Source: Hofstenia miamia (lineage: Eukaryota; Xenacoelomorpha; Acoela; Hofsteniidae). From it: DNA of 64,000 bases. The position numbers and the translations under genes were made by a program. Where the stretch lies: NCBI GenBank assembly GCA_900660155.1, contig CABFPE010000502.1, forward strand, positions 451,899 through 515,898, in the 5' to 3' direction. This document shows, piece after piece, positions 1-10,610 of this stretch (position 1 is the first letter of the stretch; each line of letters starts with the position of its first letter). The notes under the pieces are model-generated. The model was not told the origin of the DNA. It worked only from the letters and a program-made list of their open reading frames with translations, and did not search any database.

Positions 1-610
1 AAACTGTAAATAACTTTTTTTACAAATTAATTTTATTCAAGGAGTTTTAACAAGAACAGATATGACTTTTTCCTCATTTAATGGCTGAACTTACTACCAT
101 CATTCAAACGAATATACTCTGCTAGTCGTGGTTCATGCATATGAAAAAAATTATATCAAGATATTTTTTGCTCGGGTGAGTGTATGTCTGCTTTCGTACA
201 ATTTTCGATATACTACCCGAGTTCATTATCAAACTGCATACGAAGGTAACCGCGAAGTACGCAGTACTTTTAAAATGAGCAAATTGGGCTGAATGTCACT
301 GAACAAACCTTAGGAAATTATTGGAAAATATAGAAATAATTTCTTAAGTTTTTGCTTACTAAAAATAAAAATTCTTCGGTGGGTGATGAAGAATGAAATT
401 GGAAAGTCGTTTGATATTAATAAAATTCACTGTGGCCTCGCATTCTGCATTTGATATATAAAAAATAGATTATTAGATACATTCTAATTTTGACAACAAA
501 GTAAATAAACTCTTATTCAGTGCTACATTCTAGTATATATATATAGCCTATATATATATATGTATATATTTATAATACAGTATATGCATATATATATATA
601 TAAATACAAA
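1..610. other. AT-rich flank without a gene
   Basis: I see no coding region or RNA gene here. The stretch ends in short TA-rich runs (about 533-602) directly before the mariner-type element. Confidence 0.6.
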
Positions 611-612
611 TA

Positions 613-642
613 CAGGGTGTTCATTAAGTAACCGGACGATTT
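613..642 (+). repeat. Left terminal inverted repeat of mariner-type element
   Basis: Starts CAGGGTGTTCATTAAGTAAC and continues to 642. It pairs with 2346-2375 with one mismatch (T/A at the 13th base). Confidence 0.93.
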
Positions 643-898
643 TATACGAATCTTATTTTTTACATTTTGAACATAAGTCATGCGTGCATAACTTTTTAGA
701 TGCTTTAAAATGTGCGATTTTGCTTTTATGCAATTAAAATTCGATTAAAATGGGTGTTAATGTTATAAACATTATTTCTTACAAACAAGTAGTATTTTAA
801 GGCAAATAAACGTGAGTCCCAAAAATTTCACTAAGAAAATCAAATTTGAACAATGTAATTTTTATTTTACGACGAGAACACAGGACATAAAGCAAACA

Positions 899-1960
899 TT
901 ACTTTCCGAGAACATGGGAAAAATGTGCCCCATTCATTGCTAAGCAAGCGTCTATGCGTTCATCAAAACTCACAATCACTCTTTGCAAGACATCAGGAGT
1001 TATGCTGCTGACCGCGACCTCGATTCTTGCCTTCAGGTCATTCAATGAAGCGGGCACGCCGTTACGATAGACCACATCCTTGAGATAGCCGAACAACCAA
1101 AAATCGTTGGGGGCAATATCTGGAGATCTTGGGGGCCAGCGCGGATCTTTGCTGATAACTCGTGACCCAAAGATGGAATGGAGAAGCTCCATGGTGGCGT
1201 TGGCAGTGTGCGGAGTCGCGTTGTCCTGTTGAAACCAGGTTGATGACAAGTCTACATTTGCTGCTTGCAAAGCTGGGAGAAAATCGTCACGGATAATGCT
1301 GCGATAAACGACTTGATCAATGTTTTGTGTGCGGTAGAAAGGCCCAATGAGTCGTCTCTCTGAAACAGCCACCCAAACTGTCAGTCGCTCTGAATGTAAG
1401 GATTTGGGCACCGACTCATGAGGATTTTCCGTGCCCCAAATGCGATAGTTTTGGCTATTGACATAGCCGTTCAGCCAAAAATGTGCTTCATCACTGAAAA
1501 ACACTTTTGAAAGAAAGTTCTCGTCATCCGACACTTTCTCGCGAATCCATTTGCAGAAGGAAATGCGTTTAGCGTGGTCGCTGGGCTGAAGCGCATGATA
1601 AAGTTGAACGCGGTAGGGATACAATTTCAGTATTCGTCGACAGACATTGTGCACAAATGACGTTGAGTGACCAACTTGCTTGGAGATTTGACGCAGAGAC
1701 AATGATGGATTTTCTTGGATCATTTCTCCAACTGCTTCCACAGCCTCTTCATTCGACGGCCTCCCAGATCGTGATCGGTCAGTGACGCTGCCTGTTTCAT
1801 GAAAGCGATTGATAATTTCGTTAATTGTCTCTCGACGTGGGATCCGGCTACGACGACCGTACTTTGTTGACCACTTTCTTTGCACCTCAGTTGAAGATCG
1901 TCCATTTTCAAAATAGAGTTCCACAATTTCTACTCTCTCCGAGAGGCTTAACCTGCTCAT
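899..1960 (-). CDS. Mariner-type transposase, DD39D
   Basis: A complete 353-residue transposase with an ATG start at 1958-1960. The N-terminal third holds helix-turn-helix DNA-binding segments (about residues 1-110), separated by the short motif SGRPS near residue 65, as in mariner proteins. The catalytic core follows: D157 in FFSDEAHFWLNG, D246 in WFQQDNATPHT and D286 in SPDIAPNDFWLFG. There are 39 residues between the second and third acidic residues, so this is DD39D rather than the DD34D of classical mariner or DD34E of Tc1. The N-terminus resembles the HTH domain often annotated as DUF4817 in arthropod transposases. The length is normal for the family and there is no internal stop. The enzyme would cut and paste the flanking inverted repeats at TA sites. 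Confidence 0.93.
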   Translation of the reverse strand: MSRLSLSERVEIVELYFENGRSSTEVQRKWSTKYGRRSRIPRRETINEIINRFHETGSVTDRSRSGRPSNEEAVEAVGEMIQENPSLSLRQISKQVGHSTSFVHNVCRRILKLYPYRVQLYHALQPSDHAKRISFCKWIREKVSDDENFLSKVFFSDEAHFWLNGYVNSQNYRIWGTENPHESVPKSLHSERLTVWVAVSERRLIGPFYRTQNIDQVVYRSIIRDDFLPALQAANVDLSSTWFQQDNATPHTANATMELLHSIFGSRVISKDPRWPPRSPDIAPNDFWLFGYLKDVVYRNGVPASLNDLKARIEVAVSSITPDVLQRVIVSFDERIDACLAMNGAHFSHVLGK

Positions 1961-2345
1961 GATTTAATGTCGTTAGAAATGAAAATGCACACTAAACAGG
2001 TTGACTCACATACAGGCAAGCGCTGCGGATCGAAGCAAAACAAAAGACAGTAACCAATCAACACATCAAGCTAATCGCCAGTAAATGACGTCACGTCGAA
2101 AACCGAACAAGAATAGAAGAACAAAGTGTTATGCGTCGAAGCAGGCAAGACACTGTTATTTAAGTGTGTACGAGCGCGTGTGCAATTGTGCATGTGTGCA
2201 TGTGTATGATGAACACGATTAGAACCAAGACTAATGGTCAGTAAATAATACATTGAAACTAAAAAATAAATCGCAGATTCTGAAGTATATGTAAAAGTAT
2301 ACTTGCACGTTTTAAATTTAAATTACAATGCGTAAGACGTTTTTG

Positions 2346-2375
2346 AAATCGTCCGGTTACTTTATGAACACCCTG
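2346..2375 (-). repeat. Right terminal inverted repeat of mariner-type element
   Basis: Reverse complement starts CAGGGTGTTCATAAAGTAAC. It is followed by TA at 2376-2377, the target-site duplication. Confidence 0.93.
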
Positions 2376-2546
2376 TATAGTATAAGAATTTTCAGAATAC
2401 GGGAACAATTTAAGGAAGTCCGGTACAACTGTAAATCTTTGCAAGCAAACAATTAAATTGTGTTTTCATAAATTTTTGAAATTTGCTGATCAATTTTATT
2501 GACATGTTTACTTAAATATGAAGTGCTTAAACTTTATTAATTATAT

Positions 2547-2551
<5 letters not shown>

Positions 2552-2614
<63 letters not shown>
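2552..2614. repeat. (AT)n microsatellite
   Basis: About 31 uninterrupted AT dinucleotides. Confidence 0.97.
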
Positions 2615-2617
<3 letters not shown>

Positions 2618-3680
2618 AGCAATTTGAATTTTGCTTTATAGCTTTATATCAGTTAAAAGATTTATCACAAGAATGATAAGTTTATAAATCATAAGGACAC
2701 AATGTGTTTTTGAAAGTTGCCGGGCTCATTTATAAAAATCAAGTAAAAGTATTATTAGGCTCCCAAATGATTGAAAGCTAATAGGAAACCTATGAATGGC
2801 AGCATGTTATTCATGTATTAATGAACATATTATTATCAACAAAAACGGATATAAGCAGCAAAGCCAAAATTAGAAGAATATTTTTTGGCTTGCTGAGAGC
2901 CTTATTGAAAATAGTTTCCAAAAACAGAAATCGAAAAAATTATTTGAAAAATACTGATGCTAATATCACCAAGAGTTCATCAATCACATCACAGTGTTCG
3001 ACATTGCAAAGAAACTTGTCAAGTTTTTTATCAGAGTTCTCAATATGAATCCTTGCTTACTATTTTTTGTACATCAATGTTATGCAGAGGCTGTTCTATA
3101 TAGCTGTATATTCTGTTTTTGAATACTAGTATTGTTTTGGGTCACTGCATTTTCATTTGAATATTGTACCTACAATAACAAAGAAAGGGTTTGTTAGATT
3201 CCCCGTAAGTTTTCAATGATAAAATATTAGCAATAGTAGACATAGTGTATGTGTAATTAAAAAATTTCCTGTTTCTTCCAAGAACACATTTTTCATAAAT
3301 TCAATTTTTTGAAAAGTTCTGGTGTAATACATATGTAATAATGTGGTGTCAACAAATTGTTAACAGAAATCTGACAACGTGTTTTTTTGAACACTTTTGT
3401 ACCACAAAAAATTCACATTCGGTTTGTTTTTATCTACATTTTAATGTGATTAACCATGCAAAAATCTTAGCCATTCTACGCAAGAACTAGTTGCAGACAC
3501 GACCGTATTCCGTTCTAAATACTAATTTAGTGAATCTGCTCTAAATCAACTATATACAATATACATTGGTGTTTTCAAATTGTTAATAATACATTGAAAA
3601 AATCAAGCTGAAAAGATTGTTTTAAGACATCGTACAGTATTATTTAAAATTGTTCACATTTTGAATATCATTCAAAATTA
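2615..3680. other. No gene recognised
   Basis: AT-rich sequence. The longest open frame, 2821-3048 on the plus strand (75 codons), is Ser/Lys-rich, matches no family I know and lacks splice-site support, so it is not called as a gene. Confidence 0.5.
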
Positions 3681-3682
3681 TA

Positions 3683-3712
3683 CAGGGTGCTCATAAATTC
3701 ACTGTAGAGTTT
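3683..3712 (+). repeat. Mariner-type terminal repeat, solitary end
   Basis: After a TA at 3681-3682 comes CAGGGTGCTCATAAATTCAC, close to the ends of the element at 613-2375. No matching opposite end was found in the next 3 kb, so this is a lone or badly decayed terminus. Confidence 0.45.
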
Positions 3713-3714
3713 TA

Positions 3715-3930
3715 AATAATTAACTTTAAAGTATTAAAACGCTTTGTCCACATTTTAAACAATTTAAAAATTATTCCTGTGTCTGAAGTATATAAAAAGA
3801 TTAATTGTTTTTCAATAAGAAATCAAATTTTTTAAAAAATATTCAGTCTCATTCTCCCTGATGTTCAGATAATTAGTGGGTTTAATGCAAATGGAAACAG
3901 CAACCACTATTTTATTCAATTGTAAAACAG
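3715..3930 (+). repeat. Dispersed repeat family, copy A (partial)
   Basis: Shares an ordered set of words with copies at 4330, 21900 and 41270: a TGAAGTATAT-like start, a T-rich block, then TGTTCAGATAAT followed by TTAATGCAAATGGAAACAGC and AACCAC. It is more diverged than the others and lacks the 3' part. Confidence 0.5.
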
Positions 3931-4180
3931 GTTTTGACCGGATTTATTTGACAGGCAATATAGATTTAAAATAGGATAATGCATAATCCAGTCGAAATTA
4001 ATGAAAACTTTAGATTTTACACAGCAAATGGAATATATCTATTCGGCTCCTTTTTCACTTTATCACTCCTTCCGCGCAATTCCGCAATTCTAAGAGCCCT
4101 CAGTTTTAATTACTACTGCGACATTGAAGGAAGATGATCAAGCGTATTAATTCAAATTACATGTAACTATTCACCCTAAA

Positions 4181-4215
4181 CAGTGGCGCACGCACAGGGA
4201 CATGCTGAAATGTCA
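4181..4215 (+). repeat. hAT-type terminus (solitary)
   Basis: CAGTGGCGCACGCACAGGG resembles the first bases of the complete hAT MITE at 61781 (CAGTGGCGTACCCAGG). No partner end was recognised. Confidence 0.35.
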
Positions 4216-4329
4216 CCTCATGTTTTCAACATTGATTTTAATTGCTTAAACCCATTGCTTCTAGTCCTGGCGTTTCTCTAATGTAAAACACATTTTTTTA
4301 AAATTTTTTGAAAGCCTGTTAATAAATAT

Positions 4330-4690
4330 TGAAAACCTTGATGTGGACACAACTATAAGTTTGTTCGCCGCACATGCAAATATGTTTTAAGCTAAAAATT
4401 ATTATTGTGCTGAAGTACATAGAAATATGAATTTTTTCTATGAAAAATCCCATTTTTCCAAAAACATTCAAACTCTTTGCATTCCTAATGTTCAGATAAT
4501 GAGTTGGCTTAATGCCCCTGGAAACAACAACTACCTTAAAATATTTTGGTCTTTTGAGAAAAACAATGTGAGCCCAGTCATAGTTAGTCACACTACGTCA
4601 CAAATTCAAGTCGAAGAAGAAAGAGGATCCAATCTCTATCCTGGGATGTTTTCAAATTTTAAATATCTTTATTAGAACATAACATATTAC
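4330..4690 (+). repeat. Dispersed repeat family, copy B
   Basis: Contains the family core TGTTCAGATAATGAGTTGG, then TAATGCCCCTGGAAACAACA and a 3' block with AGAAGAAAGAGGATCC, ATTCTCTATC-like sequence and TTTTAAATATCTTTATTAG. The same blocks occur in the same order at 41270-41600. Open frames on both strands inside the copy (4319-4591 and 4427-4675) are probably accidental. Confidence 0.6.
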
Positions 4691-5029
4691 TTGAAAAATG
4701 AAGAAATGGATGGTATATTAAGTATTGTCTGCTACATTTGCAACATGTCAGATTGATATTTGAGTGGCATATCAATATCTTATGCAGAACTATATACTGC
4801 TACACGAACAGAAGTAGTAAGGTGATGGGGAGACCCCATACCAATGGGAAACCCTACCTATGGCTATTTGCCATGTGGAAATGAAGTGATTCTATTGGAC
4901 GCCATTTAGTGACGAAAATTAACTTTTTATTTTTGATTGCTAGGATTGGGGCAAAGGGATATAATTGATGAAAAGAAATGTTTGACAGAGTTTTGATGCC
5001 ATACATTATTAAGTTTACATGTTTTATTC

Positions 5030-5450
5030 CAACTATATACTATCACACTACATTTTGATGACTAATGATTAATTTCCTATGTATTTCGACTGTTTACAGG
5101 GTCAATGTACAATGTTTAACATACTTTTGGGAAATCTAACATTACCTGTAAAAGACTACATATAATTTTTTCATTTGTAAAAATTTCCATGTGTTTAATT
5201 CATTTGATAATATTCAAATACAAAAGGGAATTCTAAAACATTACATACAAAAGGATACATTGCGTTTTCAAATTTTCAGAAGTAAACATTGGTTATGCAT
5301 AAAAGCAACTTAGCATCACAGATGTATGAAATATAGACTTACACATTAAATCAAAACATGGTTTTATGCATAAAGACGTAATTTCACTTCCTAAAAATTA
5401 TGCATGCAATGTTATTAATATAATTTATACACACATGCATTTCAATATAC

Positions 5451-5487
<37 letters not shown>

Positions 5488-6110
5488 TTTTACACGAATG
5501 AACTTGTTCTCTCTGAATTTCTTCTTGGTGTATATGGATTTTTCATGACTGCACACTTTGTAGACTGTTACATCTTTTGTTGGTTTTGCACATGATTTTT
5601 CAGGTTCTAATAATTCAACATTGGTAATTTGCTTGTTAGTTAAAAATTATTATGTATAAATAATTCCATTCAGTCAATTGCAAATTAAAGAAATTAAACA
5701 AAATGCAATTAAACAAAATACTCAATAAAACAATAGCACATATAAACTTATTTAAAAGCAAAAACATGTTTGGTGAAAAGTGAAATATTACATCAACATG
5801 TAAAAGTGAATAAATCAATAATACATAAATTTGTTTAAAATTAAAAACATGTTTGGTGAAAAGTAAAATATTACATCAAAGTATATAAGCAAATAAAGTA
5901 AAAACACAAATTCATTTAAAAGCAAAAATTATGTGACATACCCATTATTCTTTGTGGAGATGCATTTTGAAGTCATTAGCACAGTTCACTTTGCTGTTTA
6001 AGTAGTTTTGAGTCAGGGAGTTGGGTAGTCACAAAATTGCTTGGCAATTTCATCAAACAGGTGTCACATTTGTTAAGAATTGATTAACAGGTGCTAATTG
6101 ATGAGTCATA
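5030..6110 (+). repeat. Long low-copy repeat, copy 1
   Basis: About 1.1 kb that realigns along its length with 7130-8640. Shared landmarks in order: TATCACACTACA, GTACAATGTTTAA, ATCTAACATTAC, a TGCATAAAGA block, AAAATTATGCATGCAAT, AAAGAAATTAAACAAA and ACCCATTATTCTTTGTGGAG. Within it, 5700-5930 holds two to three tandem units of about 95 bp built around AAAAACATGTTTGGTGAAAA. A (TA)n run lies at 5456-5485. No protein-coding signal. Confidence 0.75.
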
Positions 6111-7130
6111 AACCCATAATTAATTCACGTATAATCAGAGGAGGTGGACCTGGTTACAGAGTGCAGTTACTTGCACATCATATAATCAATCTATGAATAA
6201 TTTTAGAATTTACATGTGTACATGTTGGAGAATTTGTTATATAAGTTATGAATTTTAATGAATAATTGTACTGACATTAACAAATGGTTGAAGGTTCCAT
6301 TTTTATACAAGACTCAAGCCATATCAACATAAACTAAAAATTAAAATGTTAAAACAGTAAATACAAATTAGCAAATAGCCAAGTTGGAATCATTATTTAT
6401 AAATATTTTATAAACTTTGAGAGTGTGTTCACTAAAAATGATTATGTACAATTCTAGATGACTGCAGAGCAGAATCAGTGAAAACTGGTTTCCTGGAAAG
6501 TATAATGTATGATATGTGAAGTTGCAATTGCTGTGGATAGGATTCAGACTCCAATTCATGTTGTTCAAGAAGAGCTTGAGTGCATCTAAACAACAATAAT
6601 ACCAGCTAATTGCAAGGTAATTCAATAAACAAGCAAATAATTGAATTAACCAATTAAATCAAATAACAGATATTAATAATTGCTTTTATAACTATTTAGC
6701 AAAACATAAACTTTTAAGCCAATTGTGATGAAAATGAAATTCTAGTATTTCTAATCTAAAGTATTTGATTAGAACAACAACATAAAATCCTAATTTTACT
6801 ATTGTCAAAATATTTTGACAAAATTAAATTGAGCAAATTAATTTTTTTGATGAAGTTTTTATTTTTGTTTTTTAAGATTTAGGCAAACTAATATTTTTGA
6901 AGGAATGTTTCACTTAAGTCATGTTTGTTGTAACAATGTTTAAACATGCAACACCATGCTTCAAGGAAAATAATGCATAGATCCAAAACCCAAATACTTG
7001 AAATGAAAAAAAATTGAAAAAATGATGTGTTATTTGCATTAGAGCATGTTTCTAAGCACATTAATATTGATCAAAGCAAATATGCAAAAGGTAAAAAACA
7101 ACAATTTTTCTAACAATTGTGTATAAATTG
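6110..7130. other. Spacer between long repeat copies; no gene
   Basis: AT-rich sequence without a recognisable gene. An open frame at 6368-6625 (minus) has no family resemblance. Confidence 0.45.
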
Positions 7131-8640
7131 TATTAAATGTATTATCACACATTACACAAGGTTATATGTACAATGTTTAATTCATTTTCAGGAATCTAAC
7201 ATTACATGTAAAAGGTATATATTATTTTTCAAAATACATCATCTCACAGTGTTTCATGAACACCCATCATTATTTGCTGACTCATGTACCCATAAAAAAT
7301 TTTCCATGCATTTCAATTGCTTAACTGTTTCTATGTACAAAGTTTATTTCATTTCTTACAATCAATACATTAGATGCATAGGGTTACATTTTGTTTGTCA
7401 AATACATTGCTATTTTTCCATTGTAAAAATTCCATTTGGTTAATTTGTTTTGCTAATATCCAAATACATAAATGAGAAAATTTTTGTTAAACTTGAAATT
7501 ACAGGTGTAATACATGATAAAAGCAAACTAGTAATTGGAAAAATTAAACATGGGTTATACATAAAAGCATTACAGATGCATGAATATAGACTTACATGTT
7601 AAAATCAAAATAGTTTTTGAAAAAATGTAAACATGGTTTTCTGCATAAAGATGCAATTTCAATTCATAAAAATTATGCATGCAATTTTATAAATATGATT
7701 TATACATACACATGCTTTTCAACATACAATATTACTATATTAGTTTTACATGATGATCTTATCTCTGCATTTGTTTTTGGCCTATATGGTTTTTTCATGA
7801 TTTATATGTTGTAGACTATTACATCTTTTGTCAATTTTTACATGATGATCTTCCTTTCCACATTTCTTGTGGTATATTAACATTTTAGGGGAGCATACAA
7901 ACTTGCAGATTGTTACATCTTTTGTCAAATTACACACCTTTGGCAGCTTTATTTTGATTTATGTGGTTTTACATGTCTGTGTGCATTACATGGCTTTCCA
8001 CTATTCCATTGTTTTGTATTGCCAATTAGTCACAATTCCATGCTGTGCTCTGCCTTTTTTCTAAACATATGCACTTGTAAATGCACACAACAAGCTACAT
8101 GATAAATATTAATCAAAAGCAAAATGCTTACAAAGAACTTGAGTTCTAGAAACAGCTAAAGAAAATTCAATATGCCTAATTTAGTTGACAGTTAAAAATG
8201 ATTACATATAAATAATTGCCTTCAGTTAATTGCAAGTTAAAGAAATTAAACAAATGCAATTAAAACAAAATACTCAATAAACAATAATGCATATAAATTT
8301 GCTTTAAAGCAAAAATGCGTAAGATGGAGAGAAATAATACATTAACAAATATAGGTGAATAAACCAATAATGCATAACACCATTTAAACCAAAGACATGT
8401 ATGATGGAAAGAGAGAATACACAAATTTAAATATATGCATAAAGCAATACTACATATAAATTCATTTTAACCAAAAATGTGGATGATGGAAAGAGAGTTA
8501 ATACAAAAATGTATACATAAAATAAAATATGGAAAAAGTATATGATGTACCCATTATTCTTTGTGGAGATGCATTTGAAATCATTAGCACAGTTTGCTTT
8601 GCTGTTTAAGTAGCTTTGAGCCAGAGAGTTGATTAGTCAC
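7130..8640 (+). repeat. Long low-copy repeat, copy 2
   Basis: Longest copy of the domain. Around 7640-7740 it matches 5366-5455 almost word for word (ATGCATAAAGATGCAATTTC, then AAAATTATGCATGCAATTTT). 8270-8540 contains three diverged ~95-bp tandem units around GATGGAAAGAGAG. It ends with ACCCATTATTCTTTGTGGAG at about 8548, as copy 1 does at about 5940. It preserves the empty target site of the MITE present in copy 3 (near 8188). Confidence 0.75.
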
Positions 8641-9424
8641 AAATGTGATCTTTTAACATTTAAATGAAAATGCACTCAAATTTCCTACTCCAAAAACCAT
8701 TACCACTTCCAAGCTCTGGTGTGTCAAGATGATTAGTCAACAATTTACTCCAGTCTTTTATGCTTTGAAAATGGTAATCCCACATGTCAAAAACATTACT
8801 CTCAACAATTCTCAAGGAGAATGCATCTCCTTTTATTTCCATCTGCATAAATTAACTGATTCATTTTATACAATAATTGTAAAAAACACAGAGGGTTGTG
8901 CATACTTGCATAAAATAATCAAATACATAATTAGAATAATTTCTTTTTTATTAATCTGGGTAATAAAACACTCAAGAAAGCAAAATAAAAAAGTGTGATT
9001 GTAGAGCACATGATAAAAACAAATGAAGAAACACAAATTATTTTCTTTGACCTAGTGAGTTGATTATTTAGAAATTGAATAAATTCTTTATACCATGCAA
9101 AGTATCAATTGGTTCAGGCTAACCACACTAATATTATTGAGGCAAAACCATTTCATTGATTCCATAGCAGTCTGCTAAAATTAATTGTCACAAATGCTAT
9201 TGTGAAAACATAGAGTTCATGTGCACTGATATGAAATCATCAACTACATGGTTAGATAGTAGAGGGGCATAAATCTACATGATAAATATTTTGTATTAAT
9301 CATTAACAAAAAAATTGAGAGGTAGAAACCACTAAGAAATTTTGTAAAACAAGTATAATGCAATAATATATTTCCTGACAAAATGAAAATCAACACATAA
9401 TTCATAGTTTCAGTCAGCTGCTAG

Positions 9425-9960
9425 TTAAAAAATTGTAAATGCATGAAACAAGTTATATGATAAATATTTTGTATTAATCAAAAGCAAAACATTTTACAAA
9501 GAATTTGAGTTCTAAGACAGTTAACTCTTTCGCTACTGTGCGCCGTGTTTCACGCCAAGCCGTGCGTTCATTTTGGACCGGGTGCCGTGTTTCACGACAT
9601 AACAAAGTTGCATTCATTTGACTTAAAATAATGTATTAACTCTAGCAAATATAAAAGTTTGTTTAAAAATTGTAAGTCAGATTTCAAAAGTAGGTCAGTC
9701 AAGTAGCCTTGTCCAGTAGTAAAAAACCCCCAGTAGTGAAAGAGTTAATAATTCATTATGTAAATTTTGACACATGTTATTAAAAAATACTTCATAAACC
9801 AATGACACATACAATTTCATATAAAGCAAAAAAACATATCTGATGGAATGACAAAAATACATCAATGTATATAGCCAGTGAAAAGGGTGGAAAAAGTATG
9901 TAACATACCCCTTTATTTGTGTGTAAATGCATTTGAAGTCACCAGTCCAAAATGCAATGT
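9425..9960 (+). repeat. Long low-copy repeat, copy 3, interrupted by a MITE
   Basis: Matches copy 2 from about 8070: ATGATAAATATT..AATCAAAAGCAAAAC, then GAATTTGAGTTCTA. After the inserted MITE it resumes with TAATTCATTATGTAAATTTT and later the ATACCCCTTTATTTGTG block. Confidence 0.65.
9521..9748. mobile_element. piggyBac-type MITE (TTAA-flanked, 228 bp)
   Basis: Bounded by TTAA at 9521-9524 and 9745-9748. Ends: TTAACTCTTTCGCTACTG on the left and CAGTAGTGAAAGAGTTAA on the right (14-bp inverted repeats, one mismatch). Inside, the word GCCGTGTTTCACG occurs twice (about 9542 and 9583), a subterminal repeat. It has no coding capacity and is noticeably richer in GC than its surroundings. The family is inferred from TTAA specificity. 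Confidence 0.82.
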
Positions 9961-10439
9961 CTCTAATGGAGTAATTATTTACTGTCTAATATTTGAAATC
10001 TTTCCACTGTATTCTATAATTGCCATAGAAATGAGAATATGCTTTTCCACATGATTCACCATTTTTTTTCTAATAGGTATACTACTACACACACCCAATT
10101 TCCCTGTTCTTAGATATGAATTCTGCTTGTCAAATTAATCATAATTCCATTTTGAGACCATCTTCAATATGTACAAATGCCTGTATATAGTAAATATGAG
10201 CTCATGGTATTTAAAAGATAGATTGATAAGAATCTTGAGAAAATTACAAACTAACAATTTATAGGTTAATATTTTGAAAAACATTGTCTATAAAAAAAAG
10301 CCTAACCATGGGTAAACTCTACCATGAATTGAAAATTTATGCACATTCAGCTACTAATACCATGCAAACATCTACTGCTAGATTGAATAATGTGTAAAAG
10401 TAAGATTTTTTAATAAGTATTACAAACTAGTACAAACAT

Positions 10440-10610
10440 GATGAAAGCAAAATTCGAGGATTGAATGCATACCAATGTTTGCACGTGAAGATGTATTTGA
10501 AATCTAAGCATTTAAAGAGGCTTTGTTAGCACTTATTGATTGTAAATAGAAAACTTGATAAGTGCTCAGTGAATAAATTCACCCAAACATTGCTACACAT
10601 TACCAAGTGT
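10440..10610 (+). repeat. Long low-copy repeat, fragment 4
   Basis: Diverged match to the block GTGGAGATGCATTTGAAATCATTAGCACAG of copies 1 and 2, here GTGAAGATGTATTTGAAATC, followed by a TTTAAAGAGGCTTTGTTAGC segment. Confidence 0.4.

Larger units (their letters stand above)
613..2375 (-). mobile_element. Whole-looking mariner-type DNA transposon
   Basis: A 1,763-bp element bounded by TA dinucleotides (611-612 and 2376-2377), the usual target duplication of the Tc1/mariner superfamily. It has 30-bp terminal inverted repeats with one mismatch and contains one uninterrupted transposase reading frame on the minus strand. Family, ends, target duplication and gene all agree, so the boundaries are firm. 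The near-identity of the two ends and the open gene suggest a recent insertion; whether it is active cannot be judged from one copy. Confidence 0.93.

Noticed and set aside
4319-4675. Open frames on both strands inside repeat copy B
   Set aside because: The same region is a dispersed non-coding repeat; the frames are not kept in copy E.
5366-5548. 60-codon frame containing an Ile-Tyr run
   Set aside because: It runs through the (TA)n microsatellite of the long repeat.
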